NCBI RefSeq assembly: GCF_014842265.1
Contig: NZ_JACYVI010000007.1
Coordinates: 140,002 to 204,001 of the forward strand
Reading direction: 5' to 3'
Length of the DNA stretch: 64,000 bases
DNA from: Pseudomonas sp. CFBP 13711
GTDB lineage: Bacteria > Pseudomonadota > Gammaproteobacteria > Pseudomonadales > Pseudomonadaceae
Position numbers and translations under genes: made by a program. The notes beneath the pieces are model-generated. The model did no database searches. It was given only the letters and a program-made list of their open reading frames with translations, and had not been told where the DNA came from. Of this stretch, positions 55,766 to 64,000 are shown in pieces (the first letter of the stretch is position 1; every line of letters starts with the position of its first letter).

Positions 55766-58411
55766 TTAGCAGTCCAGCGGGTTGCGCTTTTCAGGATCGA
55801 TGCCGAACTTGGCAATGGCTTCCGCCACGACTTTAGGTTCGATATCGCCGCGATCGGCCAAGGCTTCCAGGGCGGCCAGCACCACGAAGTGACGGTCAAC
55901 TTCGAAGAAGTTGCGCAGCTTCTTGCGGCTGTCGCTACGGCCGAAACCGTCGGTGCCCAGCACCTTGTATTCCTTGGTCGGAACCCACTGACGGATCTGG
56001 TCAGCGAACAGTTTCATGTAGTCGGTCGAAGCGATCACCGGACCTTTACGGCCATTGAGGCATTCTTCAACGTAGCTCAACTGTGGCTTCTGACCCGGCT
56101 TCAGGCGATTGCTGCGCTCTACGGCCAGGCCGTCGCGACGCAATTCGTTGAAGCTGGTGACGCTCCAGACGTCCGCACCAATGTTGAACTGCTCGCGCAG
56201 GATCTTCGCCGCCTCGCGTACTTCACGCAGGATGGTGCCCGAACCCAGCAGCTGCACGTGATGTGCGGCTTCCTTGGTGTCTTCTTCCAGCAGGTACATG
56301 CCCTTGATGATGCCTTCCTCGGAACCGGCCGGCATGGCAGGTTGCGTGTAGGACTCGTTCATCACGGTCAGGTAGTAGAAGACGTCCTGTTGTTCTTCGA
56401 ACATCTTCTTCATGCCGTCCTGAATGATCACCGCCAGCTCGTAGCCGTAGGTGGGATCGAAGGTGCGGCAGTTCGGGATGGTCGAGGCCAGGATGTGGCT
56501 GTGACCGTCTTCGTGCTGCAGACCTTCACCGTTCAGGGTGGTACGACCGGCGGTGCCGCCGATCAGGAAGCCACGGGTGCGGCTGTCGCCTGCAGCCCAA
56601 GCCAGGTCGCCGATACGCTGGAAACCGAACATCGAATAGAAGATGTAGAACGGAATCATCGGCTGGTTGTGGCTGCTGTACGAAGTACCTGCCGCGATGA
56701 ACGACGACATCGCGCCGGCTTCGTTGATGCCTTCCTCGAGGATCTGACCTTTCTTGTCCTCGCGGTAGAACATCACTTGTTCTTTGTCGACTGGCTCGTA
56801 CAGCTGGCCTACGGACGAGTAGATGCCCAGCTGGCGGAACATGCCTTCCATACCGAAGGTACGGGCTTCGTCCGGGATGATCGGAACGATGCGCTGACCC
56901 ACTTCCTTGTCCTTGACCAGTTGGGTCAGGATGCGGACGAAGGCCATGGTGGTGGAAATTTCGCGGTCGCCGGAGCCGTCGAGGATCGCCTTGAGGGTTT
57001 CCAGTGGCAGGGTCGGCAGGCTGAAGCTCTGCGAACGACGCTGTGGCACGAAGCCGCCCAGTGCAGCACGACGCTCGGCCAGGTAACGCGCTTCGGCGCT
57101 GCCTTCTTCCGGCTTGTAGAACGGCAGGGCTTCGAGCTGATCGTCCTTGACCGGGATGTCGAAGCGGTCACGGAAGTGACGCAGGCTGTCGACGTCGACC
57201 TTCTTGGTGTTGTGCGCGGTGTTTTTCGCTTCACCGGCGCCGGTGCCATAACCCTTGATGGTCTTGGCCAGAACCACGGTCGGCTGACCCTTGTGGTTCA
57301 CCGCTTCGTGGTACGCCGCGTAGACCTTGTACGGGTCGTGGCCGCCACGGTTCAGCTTCCAGATTTCGTCGTCGGACATATCCGCAACCATCGCCTTGAG
57401 TTCTGGCGAGTTGAAGAAGTGTTCGCGCACGAAAGCGCCGTCTTTGGCTTTGTAGTTCTGGTATTCGCCGTCGATGACTTCGTCCATGCGGCGTTGAAGG
57501 ATGCCGTCGACGTCTTTGGCCAGCAGTGGGTCCCAGAAACGGCCCCAGATGACTTTGGTCACGTTCCACTGAGCACCGCGGAACACGCCTTCCAGTTCCT
57601 GGATGATCTTGGCGTTGCCGCGAACCGGACCGTCCAGACGCTGCAGGTTGCAGTTCACGACGAAGATCAGGTTGTCGAGCTTCTCGCGACCGGCCAGGGC
57701 GATGGCGCCCAAGGATTCCGGCTCGTCGGTCTCGCCGTCGCCCAGGAAGCACCAGACTTTCTGCTTGCCTTCAGGGATATAACCGCGGTGCTCCAGGTAC
57801 TTCATGAAGCGCGCCTGGTAGATCGCCTGAATCGGACCCAGACCCATGGAAACGGTCGGGAACTGCCAGAAGTCTTTCATCAGCCACGGGTGCGGATAGG
57901 ACGACAGACCGTTGCCATCGACTTCCTGACGGAAGTTGTTCATCTGGTCTTCGGTGATGCGCCCTTCCATGAACGCACGGGCGTAGACGCCTGGCGATGC
58001 GTGACCCTGGAAGTAGATCAGGTCGCCGCCGTGTTCGTCGGTCGGGGCCTGGAAGAAGTAGTTGAAGCCGATGTCGTACAGGGTTGCACTGGAAGCGAAG
58101 CTGGAGATGTGGCCGCCCAGATCCGGGTCGCCGATGTTGGTCTTGACCACCATCGCCAAAGCGTTCCAACGTACCAGCGAGCGGATGCGGCGTTCCATGA
58201 ACAGGTCGCCGGGCATGCGTGCTTCGTGGGTAACGGGGATGGTGTTGCGGTAAGGCGTGGTGATGGCGTAAGGCAGTTGCGAACCACTTCGTGTGGCCAG
58301 CTCACCCATACGGGTCATCAGGTAATGAGCACGGTCTTCGCCTTCTTTGTCGAGAACCGATTCCAGGGCGTCCAGCCATTCCTGGGTTTCGACGGGATCG
58401 AGGTCTTGCAT
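55766..58411 (-). CDS. aceE: Pyruvate dehydrogenase E1 component
   Basis: The 881-residue homodimeric E1 decarboxylates pyruvate and loads the acetyl group onto E2 lipoyl lysines. The thiamine diphosphate motif is visible as FLGDGETDEPESLGAIALAGREKLDNLIFVVNCN (starts GDG, ends NCN). Length is close to E. coli AceE (887). The N-terminal DLDPVETQEWLDALESVL is typical. The ATG at 58411 has TGGAG eight bases upstream. It leads aceE-aceF and is divergent from glnE; two matching palindromes lie in the spacer. Confidence 0.98.
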   Translation of the reverse strand: MQDLDPVETQEWLDALESVLDKEGEDRAHYLMTRMGELATRSGSQLPYAITTPYRNTIPVTHEARMPGDLFMERRIRSLVRWNALAMVVKTNIGDPDLGGHISSFASSATLYDIGFNYFFQAPTDEHGGDLIYFQGHASPGVYARAFMEGRITEDQMNNFRQEVDGNGLSSYPHPWLMKDFWQFPTVSMGLGPIQAIYQARFMKYLEHRGYIPEGKQKVWCFLGDGETDEPESLGAIALAGREKLDNLIFVVNCNLQRLDGPVRGNAKIIQELEGVFRGAQWNVTKVIWGRFWDPLLAKDVDGILQRRMDEVIDGEYQNYKAKDGAFVREHFFNSPELKAMVADMSDDEIWKLNRGGHDPYKVYAAYHEAVNHKGQPTVVLAKTIKGYGTGAGEAKNTAHNTKKVDVDSLRHFRDRFDIPVKDDQLEALPFYKPEEGSAEARYLAERRAALGGFVPQRRSQSFSLPTLPLETLKAILDGSGDREISTTMAFVRILTQLVKDKEVGQRIVPIIPDEARTFGMEGMFRQLGIYSSVGQLYEPVDKEQVMFYREDKKGQILEEGINEAGAMSSFIAAGTSYSSHNQPMIPFYIFYSMFGFQRIGDLAWAAGDSRTRGFLIGGTAGRTTLNGEGLQHEDGHSHILASTIPNCRTFDPTYGYELAVIIQDGMKKMFEEQQDVFYYLTVMNESYTQPAMPAGSEEGIIKGMYLLEEDTKEAAHHVQLLGSGTILREVREAAKILREQFNIGADVWSVTSFNELRRDGLAVERSNRLKPGQKPQLSYVEECLNGRKGPVIASTDYMKLFADQIRQWVPTKEYKVLGTDGFGRSDSRKKLRNFFEVDRHFVVLAALEALADRGDIEPKVVAEAIAKFGIDPEKRNPLDC

Positions 58412-58524
58412 GGCTTGCTCCAGGGCGGAAAGGCTTCCAGAATCGGTTGCCTGAGTTTGTTGCGACTGGCCTTGTGGGCAGACGATATAAAATTCTTGGA
58501 TGACCGGATGGGTCCCCGGCGTTG

Positions 58525-58539
58525 TGTAGTTTTACTACA
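58525..58539. promoter_or_regulatory. Palindromic site 1 upstream of aceE (TGTAGTTTTACTACA)
   Basis: A 15-base inverted repeat with arms TGTAGT/ACTACA and a TTT centre, about 115 bases upstream of the aceE start. It resembles the operator I recall for RccR, an RpiR-family KDPG-responsive regulator of aceE in P. fluorescens. Regulator identity is inferred. Confidence 0.6.
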
Positions 58540-58577
58540 AATCTCGGGCTAATTCAGCTTTTTGACTTGTATATACA

Positions 58578-58590
58578 GTAGTAAAACTAC
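58578..58590. promoter_or_regulatory. Palindromic site 2 upstream of aceE (GTAGTAAAACTAC)
   Basis: The same palindrome core as site 1 in the opposite orientation of its centre, 52 bases away. Next to it toward aceE is TATATAC, which could be a -10 for aceE, so a protein here would overlap the -35 region. Confidence 0.6.
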
Positions 58591-58796
58591 AGCTGAGCGA
58601 CGTTTTCACTCGTGGTGCAGTGTCCGTTAAAGCAGGGTTCTCAGTGTAAAAATCTGACGAATCGCCGGACCTGTCATGCTGAAAGCCAGAAAATGCCCGT
58701 CATCAGCAATTTTTAACCTTTGTTCGACAGTCCGTCCGTTGCGTGTATACAACCGCCGTGGCGTGCTGCCATTTGAATGCCGATCAAGGATAGACC

Positions 58797-61748
58797 ATGA
58801 GCCTTCCCCTGCTGGCCGAGCTGCCGGCTGTCCTTCTGCCGTTCGTCACTCGTGCGCGCCAATCCTGGCGCACCGTGCTCGATGCCCTCACAGATGACGC
58901 CAGGCATCCATTTCAGGCCTGGCCCGAGGCGCGGTTGCTGGCGTTCGATCGTGTGTGTGCGGCCAGCGACTTCGTCGCCGATCAGGTTTCACGCGATCCG
59001 CTGATGCTGCTCGACCTCGCTGAATCCGGTGAGCTGGAGCGCAGTTTTGCGCCCGGCGAGCTGCTTGGGCACATCGCCAATGCAGTCATTCAGGCTGCCA
59101 GCGACGATGAGTTGGGGCGTAATCTACGTCGTCAACGCACGCGCCAGCAAGTGCGAATTATCTGGCGGGATCTGACCCGGCAGGCTGATCTGGTGGAAAC
59201 CTGCCGCGATCTCTCGGACATGGCAGATGGCTGCATCGATCTGGCTTACAAGTGGCTGTACGAGCGGCATTGTCAGCAATTCGGCGTGCCGACCGGCCGT
59301 CGGACCGGCGAGGCACAGCAGATGGTCATCCTCGGCATGGGCAAGCTGGGCGCCGTCGAGCTGAATCTATCGTCCGACATCGATCTCATCTTTGCCTACC
59401 CCGAGGGCGGCGAAACCCAGGGCGTTAAACGCCCGCTCGATAATCAGGAATTTTTCATCCGCCTGGGTCAGCGATTGATCAAGGCGCTGGACCCGGTCAC
59501 GGTCGACGGCTTTGTCTTCCGGGTCGACATGCGCCTGCGCCCGTATGGATCTTCCGGTGCACTGGTGCTCAGCTTCAACGCGCTGGAGCAGTACTACCAG
59601 GATCAGGGCCGTGACTGGGAACGCTACGCCATGATCAAGGCCCGTGTGGTGGGTGGCGATCAGGAGAAGGGCAGCGAGTTGCTCGACATGCTGCGGCCGT
59701 TTGTCTATCGCCGCTATCTGGACTTCTCCGCCATTGAAGCGCTGCGCACCATGAAGCAGCTGATCCAGCAGGAAGTCCGGCGCAAGGGCATGGCCGAGAA
59801 CATCAAGCTCGGGTCCGGCGGCATCCGCGAAGTGGAATTCATCGCCCAGGCGTTTCAGCTGATTCACGGTGGTCGCGATTTGAGTCTGCAGCAACGGCCA
59901 CTGCTCAAGGTGCTGAAAACCCTTGAGGGGCAGGGTTATCTGCCCGCTGCGGTGATTGATGAGCTGCGGGAGGGTTATCAGTTTCTGCGCTACACCGAGC
60001 ACGCCATTCAGGCGATTGCCGATCGGCAGACGCAAATGCTCCCTGACGACCCGCAGGATCAGGCGCGCATCGCCTTCATGATGGGTTTTGCCGACTGGGC
60101 GAGTTTCCATGAACAACTGATGTACTGGCGTGAGCGCGTCGCGTGGCACTTTCGTCAGGTTATCGCTGACCCGGACGAGGAAGAGGGCCAGCAGGATCAC
60201 GGCGACGAAATCGTCGGCGGAGAGTGGCTGCCGCTGTGGGAAGAGTCGCAGAACGAAGAAAGCGCCTGCCTCCAGCTCCAGGAGGGCGGATTTGCTGACG
60301 CGCAAAAGGCCCTGAAAAACCTGAGCAACCTGCGCAACAGTTCGCAGCTGCGCTCGATGCAGCGGCTAGGGCGTGAGCGGCTCGATGCCTTTATTCCGCG
60401 GCTGCTCGCCCAAGCGGTCGAGCACGACAATCCCGATCTGGTGCTCGAGCGCGTGCTGCCGCTGGTGGAAGCGGTGGCGCGTCGCTCGGCGTATCTGGTC
60501 TTGCTCACCGAAAACCCCGGCGCGTTGCGTCGATTGCTGACCCTGTGCGCGGCCAGCCCGTGGATTGCCGAGCAGATCGCCCGTTTTCCGCTGCTGCTGG
60601 ATGAGTTGCTTAACGAAGGTCGCCTGTTCAGCCCGCCCCAGGCGCTTGAACTGGCCGCCGAGCTGCGCGAGCGTCTGACGCGTATTCCTGAAGACGACCT
60701 GGAACAGCAAATGGAAGCCCTGCGGCATTTCAAGCTGGCTCACCGTCTGCGCGTGGCTGCGTCGGAAATCACCGGCAGCCTGCCGCTGATGAAAGTCAGC
60801 GATTATCTGACCTGGCTGGCCGAAGCGATTCTGGAGCAAGTGCTGGCGCTCGCCTGGCGCCACACCGTCGCCCGTCACGGTGCACCGCGCCGACCGGACG
60901 GCACCTTGTGCGACCCCGGTTTTGTCATCGTCGGCTACGGCAAGGTCGGCGGTATCGAACTGGGTCACGGCTCGGATCTGGATCTGGTGTTCATCCACGA
61001 TGGCGATCCCCAGGCCGAAACCGACGGCGCCAAGCCGATTGATGGCGCGCAGTTCTTTACCCGGCTCGGCCAGCGAATCATCCACCTGATCACCACCCAG
61101 ACCAACTCGGGCCAGTTGTACGAAGTCGACATGCGCCTGCGGCCGTCCGGCGCGGCGGGTTTGCTGGTGAGTTCCCTCGGGGCGTTTTCCCGCTATCAGG
61201 AGAACGAGGCCTGGACCTGGGAGCATCAGGCGTTGGTACGCGCGCGGGTGCTGGTGGGCAGCACCGATGTCGGCCGGCAGTTCGAAACAGTGCGCGCCTC
61301 GGTGCTGGGGCGGGAGCGGGATCTGCCGAAGCTGCGTCAGGAGGTCAGCGAGATGCGCGCGAAGATGCGCGACAACCTCGGCACCCGCACAACGACGGCA
61401 GGCAAGGGGGCGAATGCGTTTGAACCGACGGCGCGGTTCGACCTCAAGCAGGACGCCGGAGGTATCGTCGATATTGAATTTATGGTGCAATACGCGGCCC
61501 TGGCGTGGTCCAGAGAGCATCCCGCGCTGCTTCGTTACACCGATAACATCCGTATTCTTGAAGGCCTTGAAGAGGCCGGTCTGATGGCCGCCGCCGATGC
61601 CGGCCTGCTGCGTGAGGCGTACAAGGCCTACCGCTCGGCCGCTCACCGACAGGCGCTGCAGAACGATCCGGGTGTTGTGGCCGGCGACCAGTTCGCCACC
61701 GAACGGCGCGAAGTGATGCGGATCTGGGGAGCGTTGGGGCTGAGTTGA
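58797..61748 (+). CDS. glnE: Glutamine synthetase adenylyltransferase / adenylyl-removing enzyme
   Basis: The 983-residue bifunctional enzyme switches glutamine synthetase off by adenylylation and on by deadenylylation. Two nucleotidyltransferase domains are visible. The N-terminal adenylyl-removing domain has SSDIDLIFAYPEGG (Asp194, Asp196). The C-terminal adenylyltransferase has GHGSDLDLVFIHDGDP (Asp727, Asp729). A helical regulatory region lies between them. AGGA lies before the ATG at 58797. It is divergent from aceE and lies upstream of waaF, the usual Pseudomonas order. Confidence 0.97.
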   Translation: MSLPLLAELPAVLLPFVTRARQSWRTVLDALTDDARHPFQAWPEARLLAFDRVCAASDFVADQVSRDPLMLLDLAESGELERSFAPGELLGHIANAVIQAASDDELGRNLRRQRTRQQVRIIWRDLTRQADLVETCRDLSDMADGCIDLAYKWLYERHCQQFGVPTGRRTGEAQQMVILGMGKLGAVELNLSSDIDLIFAYPEGGETQGVKRPLDNQEFFIRLGQRLIKALDPVTVDGFVFRVDMRLRPYGSSGALVLSFNALEQYYQDQGRDWERYAMIKARVVGGDQEKGSELLDMLRPFVYRRYLDFSAIEALRTMKQLIQQEVRRKGMAENIKLGSGGIREVEFIAQAFQLIHGGRDLSLQQRPLLKVLKTLEGQGYLPAAVIDELREGYQFLRYTEHAIQAIADRQTQMLPDDPQDQARIAFMMGFADWASFHEQLMYWRERVAWHFRQVIADPDEEEGQQDHGDEIVGGEWLPLWEESQNEESACLQLQEGGFADAQKALKNLSNLRNSSQLRSMQRLGRERLDAFIPRLLAQAVEHDNPDLVLERVLPLVEAVARRSAYLVLLTENPGALRRLLTLCAASPWIAEQIARFPLLLDELLNEGRLFSPPQALELAAELRERLTRIPEDDLEQQMEALRHFKLAHRLRVAASEITGSLPLMKVSDYLTWLAEAILEQVLALAWRHTVARHGAPRRPDGTLCDPGFVIVGYGKVGGIELGHGSDLDLVFIHDGDPQAETDGAKPIDGAQFFTRLGQRIIHLITTQTNSGQLYEVDMRLRPSGAAGLLVSSLGAFSRYQENEAWTWEHQALVRARVLVGSTDVGRQFETVRASVLGRERDLPKLRQEVSEMRAKMRDNLGTRTTTAGKGANAFEPTARFDLKQDAGGIVDIEFMVQYAALAWSREHPALLRYTDNIRILEGLEEAGLMAAADAGLLREAYKAYRSAAHRQALQNDPGVVAGDQFATERREVMRIWGALGLS

Positions 61749-61779
61749 TTGCCATGACGTTGGATGGCAGCAGGACCGG

Positions 61780-61866
61780 CCCCTTCGTGAGCAAGGTGGA
61801 GCGCCACCCCGGTCGCTCCCACGTTAGGTGAGCGATCCTGTGGGAGCGAGCTTGCTCGCGAAGAGG
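61780..61866. repeat. Degenerate family A REP elements after glnE
   Basis: CCTTCGTGAGCAAGGTGGAG, GGTCGCTCCCACG and TGTGGGAGCGAGCTTGCTCGCGAAG lie close together. The last is a good single REP half; the first two look like a decayed opposite half. They sit in the 250-base gap between glnE and waaF. Confidence 0.6.
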
Positions 61867-62000
61867 TTGATGAGAACACTGCAGGGTTCGGATCTCACGG
61901 ATCTATATAAAGCTATGACAGGGAGGCGTCAGGCGGCGTGTGCAAGCATCACGCAGTCTGATGGGCCTCCCTGCTCGTTTCTGGTCGTTTTTGGATGAGC

Positions 62001-63035
62001 ATGAGAATTCTGATCGTAGGGCCCAGCTGGGTCGGTGACATGGTGATGGCGCAGACGCTGTTCCAGTGCCTCAAGCAGCGTCACCCGCAGTGCGAAATCG
62101 ATGTGCTGGCGCCCGAGTGGAGCCGGCCGATTCTTGAGCGCATGCCCGAAGTGCGCACGGCCTTGAGCTTCCCGCTCGGCCATGGCGCGCTGGAGCTGGC
62201 CACGCGCCGGCGCATCGGCAAATCCCTCAAGGGCCAGTACGATCAGGCGATTCTGCTGCCCAACTCGCTGAAGTCGGCGCTGGTGCCATTCTTCGCCGGT
62301 ATTCCCAAGCGCACCGGCTGGCGTGGCGAATTTCGCTATGGCCTGCTCAACGACGTGCGCACCCTCGACAAGCAGCGCTACCCGCTGATGATCGAACGCT
62401 TCATGGCGCAGGCCTACGACAAAGGCGCCGAGTTGCCGCACCCTTATCCCAAACCCAGCCTGCAAATCGAAACGGCGAGTCGCGACGCGGCGCTAACCAA
62501 GTTCGGTCTGAGCCTCGACCGGCCGGTGCTCGCGCTGTGCCCGGGCGCCGAGTTCGGTGAATCCAAGCGCTGGCCTTCCGAGCACTACGCCAAGGTTGCC
62601 GAAGCGAAGATCCGTGAAGGCTGGCAAGTCTGGCTATTCGGCTCGAAGAGCGACCACGCCGTGGGCGAAAGCATCCGCGAGCGGCTGATTCCGGGCCTGC
62701 GCGAAGAATCCATGAACCTCAGCGGCGGCACCTCACTGGCCGAAGCCATTGACCTGCTGTCCTGCGCGGACGCAGTCGTCTCCAACGATTCCGGGCTGAT
62801 GCACGTGGCCGCCGCGCTGAATCGCCCGCTGGTGGCGGTCTACGGTTCAACCTCGCCGGGCTTTACGCCGCCGCTGGCCGATGAAGTCGAGATCGTCCGC
62901 CTCGGCATCGAGTGCAGCCCGTGCTTCGAGCGCACCTGCCGTTTCGGCCATTACAATTGCCTGCGCCTGCTGGAGCCGGACTCGGTGATCCAGGCCCTCG
63001 GCCGTATTGGCGCCGCCCCGGTCGAGGTCGCCTGA
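62001..63035 (+). CDS. waaF: ADP-heptose:LPS heptosyltransferase II
   Basis: The 344-residue GT9 glycosyltransferase adds the second heptose to the LPS inner core at the cytoplasmic face. The N-terminus MRILIVGPSWVGDMVMAQ is typical of WaaF. ALCPGAEFGESKRWPSEHYA and the sugar-nucleotide motif VSNDSGLMHVAAALNRPLVAVYGSTSPGFTPPL follow. I chose the second ATG (62001) to fit the family start; the ATG at 61995 adds two residues. waaC begins one base after its stop, so the two are one operon. Confidence 0.96.
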   Translation: MRILIVGPSWVGDMVMAQTLFQCLKQRHPQCEIDVLAPEWSRPILERMPEVRTALSFPLGHGALELATRRRIGKSLKGQYDQAILLPNSLKSALVPFFAGIPKRTGWRGEFRYGLLNDVRTLDKQRYPLMIERFMAQAYDKGAELPHPYPKPSLQIETASRDAALTKFGLSLDRPVLALCPGAEFGESKRWPSEHYAKVAEAKIREGWQVWLFGSKSDHAVGESIRERLIPGLREESMNLSGGTSLAEAIDLLSCADAVVSNDSGLMHVAAALNRPLVAVYGSTSPGFTPPLADEVEIVRLGIECSPCFERTCRFGHYNCLRLLEPDSVIQALGRIGAAPVEVA

Positions 63036-63036
63036 C

Positions 63037-64000
63037 TTGCGGGTACTGCTGATCAAAACCTCGTCACTGGGTGACGTGATCCACACCTTGCCCGCGCTGA
63101 CGGACGCCATGGGCGCGCTGCCGGGCATCCAGTTCGACTGGGTGGTGGAAGAGGGCTTCGCCGAGATTCCGACCTGGCATCCAGCGGTCGCCAACGTCAT
63201 TCCGGTGGCCATCCGTCGCTGGCGCAAGAACCTCTGGCAGACCCTCAAAAACGGTGAATGGCGCCAGTTCAAACAGCGTCTGCGCGACACCCGTTACGAT
63301 CTGGTGATCGACGCCCAGGGCCTGCTGAAAAGCGCCTGGCTTACCCGCTACGTCAGAGCGCCCATCGCCGGGCTGGACAAGACTTCTGCGCGGGAGCCCA
63401 TGGCCGCTCGCTTCTACAATCGCCCCTACGCCGTTGCCCGCGGCCAGCATGCGGTCGAGCGTTTGCGTCAGCTGTTCGCCCAGGCGTTGGGCTATCAGGT
63501 GCCTGCGGGATTGGGCGATTACGGCCTTGACCGCAGCCGCCTGCTCACTGCCACAAACGACGCGCCCTTCGTACTGTTTCTGCACGGCACCACGTGGGAC
63601 ACCAAACATTGGCCCGAGCTTTACTGGCGGCAATTGGCCGAACGAATGATCGGTCAGGGACTTGAAGTGCGTCTTCCGTGGGGCAACCCGGCCGAGAAGG
63701 CACGAGCCGAACGCATTGCCGATGGCCTTGATAATGCCGTCGTGTTGCCCAAACTCAATCTGGCAGGGGTTGCTCGCGTACTGGCGAGCGCCCAGAGTTG
63801 CGTCGCGGTGGACACCGGTCTTGGTCATCTGGCTGCAGCGCTGGACGTACCGACCCTGTCGCTGTTCGGCCCGACCAATCCGGGCCTGACCGGCGCGTAC
63901 GGCCGGTCGCAGGTTCATCTGGCGGCCGATTACCCCGCCTGCGCGCCGTGCCTGCAAAAGAAATGCACCTACCGACCGACGCCTGAAGATCAGCGTCAGG
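63037..64000 (+). CDS. waaC: Lipopolysaccharide heptosyltransferase I, 3'-truncated by the window end
   Basis: A TTG at 63037, one base after the waaF stop, opens a frame that runs to the window end (321 codons). It encodes LRVLLIKTSSLGDVIHTLPAL, the WaaC N-terminus, then VIDAQGLLKSAWL and the GT9 motif VAVDTGLGHLAAALDVPTLSLFGPTNPGLTG. WaaC adds the first heptose to Kdo2-lipid A. Known WaaC proteins are about 320-355 residues, so only the last few tens are missing. The TTG start and lack of a separate ribosome site imply coupling to waaF. Confidence 0.93.
   Translation, partial: MRVLLIKTSSLGDVIHTLPALTDAMGALPGIQFDWVVEEGFAEIPTWHPAVANVIPVAIRRWRKNLWQTLKNGEWRQFKQRLRDTRYDLVIDAQGLLKSAWLTRYVRAPIAGLDKTSAREPMAARFYNRPYAVARGQHAVERLRQLFAQALGYQVPAGLGDYGLDRSRLLTATNDAPFVLFLHGTTWDTKHWPELYWRQLAERMIGQGLEVRLPWGNPAEKARAERIADGLDNAVVLPKLNLAGVARVLASAQSCVAVDTGLGHLAAALDVPTLSLFGPTNPGLTGAYGRSQVHLAADYPACAPCLQKKCTYRPTPEDQRQ

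Noticed and set aside
55685..58552. Open frame of about 955 codons antisense to aceE
   Set aside because: It is a shadow of aceE in the complementary frame, with no ribosome site or known domain.
58412..58796. PdhR operator for aceE
   Set aside because: No ATTGGT-N3-ACCAAT-type sequence was found; the palindromes present have a different core.

Overview
The window is typical Pseudomonas chromosome, most likely of the fluorescens/syringae lineage. Gene order supports this: waaC-waaF-glnE with divergent aceE-aceF, the choline block gbdR-sdaB-choXWV-betIBA arranged as in P. aeruginosa, putA-putP back to back, and several families of Pseudomonas-type extragenic palindromes. Coding density is high, starts include TTG and GTG with good Shine-Dalgarno sequences, and no rRNA, tRNA, insertion sequence or CRISPR array was seen.

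Layout. 1-1.2 kb: end of an unrecognised gene, then a HigB/HigA toxin-antitoxin pair. 1.2-7.9 kb: core genes selO, mscK and nhaP2/cvrA. 8.1-14.2 kb: two large adjacent genes that I read as a tandem modular toxin locus. Both share an N-terminal module resembling the DUF6543 'dermonecrotic toxin' region and a hydrophobic middle. The first ends in an ADP-ribosyltransferase-like domain with an R-S-E motif set. The second ends in a TcdA/TcdB-like (GT44) glycosyltransferase domain whose D, R, Y and DxD residues have the same spacing as in clostridial TcdB. 14.3-22.2 kb: acyl-CoA dehydrogenase and the proline utilisation genes putA and putP. 22.2-37.3 kb: an assortment including a PL7 alginate lyase, a REC-PAS-GGDEF-EAL protein, a YgjP-type metallopeptidase, a GNAT enzyme, a periplasmic binding protein, a YccS-type membrane protein, a YhiN-type flavoprotein, dbpA, an MFS pump and a TldD/TldE-like protease pair.

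37.6-48.3 kb is the choline/glycine betaine module. choXWV imports choline, betA and betB oxidise it to glycine betaine, betI represses, gbdR activates, and sdaB disposes of the serine formed at the end of betaine catabolism. Candidate control elements here are a BetI-type palindrome, a consensus-like sigma-54 promoter before gbdR, and a 17-bp direct repeat with 21-bp period between choX and sdaB. 48.3-53.6 kb holds a small unknown gene, rlmJ (with a terminator-like hairpin in its leader), msrA, and a multidomain c-di-GMP protein whose GGDEF motif is degenerate. 53.9-64.0 kb holds aceF-aceE, glnE, waaF and the start of waaC, which runs off the end of the window.

The strongest candidate for something little described is the tandem toxin locus. 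Also worth attention are the regulatory repeats in the choline and pyruvate dehydrogenase regions. All family calls come from reading motifs; no database search or structure prediction was run.
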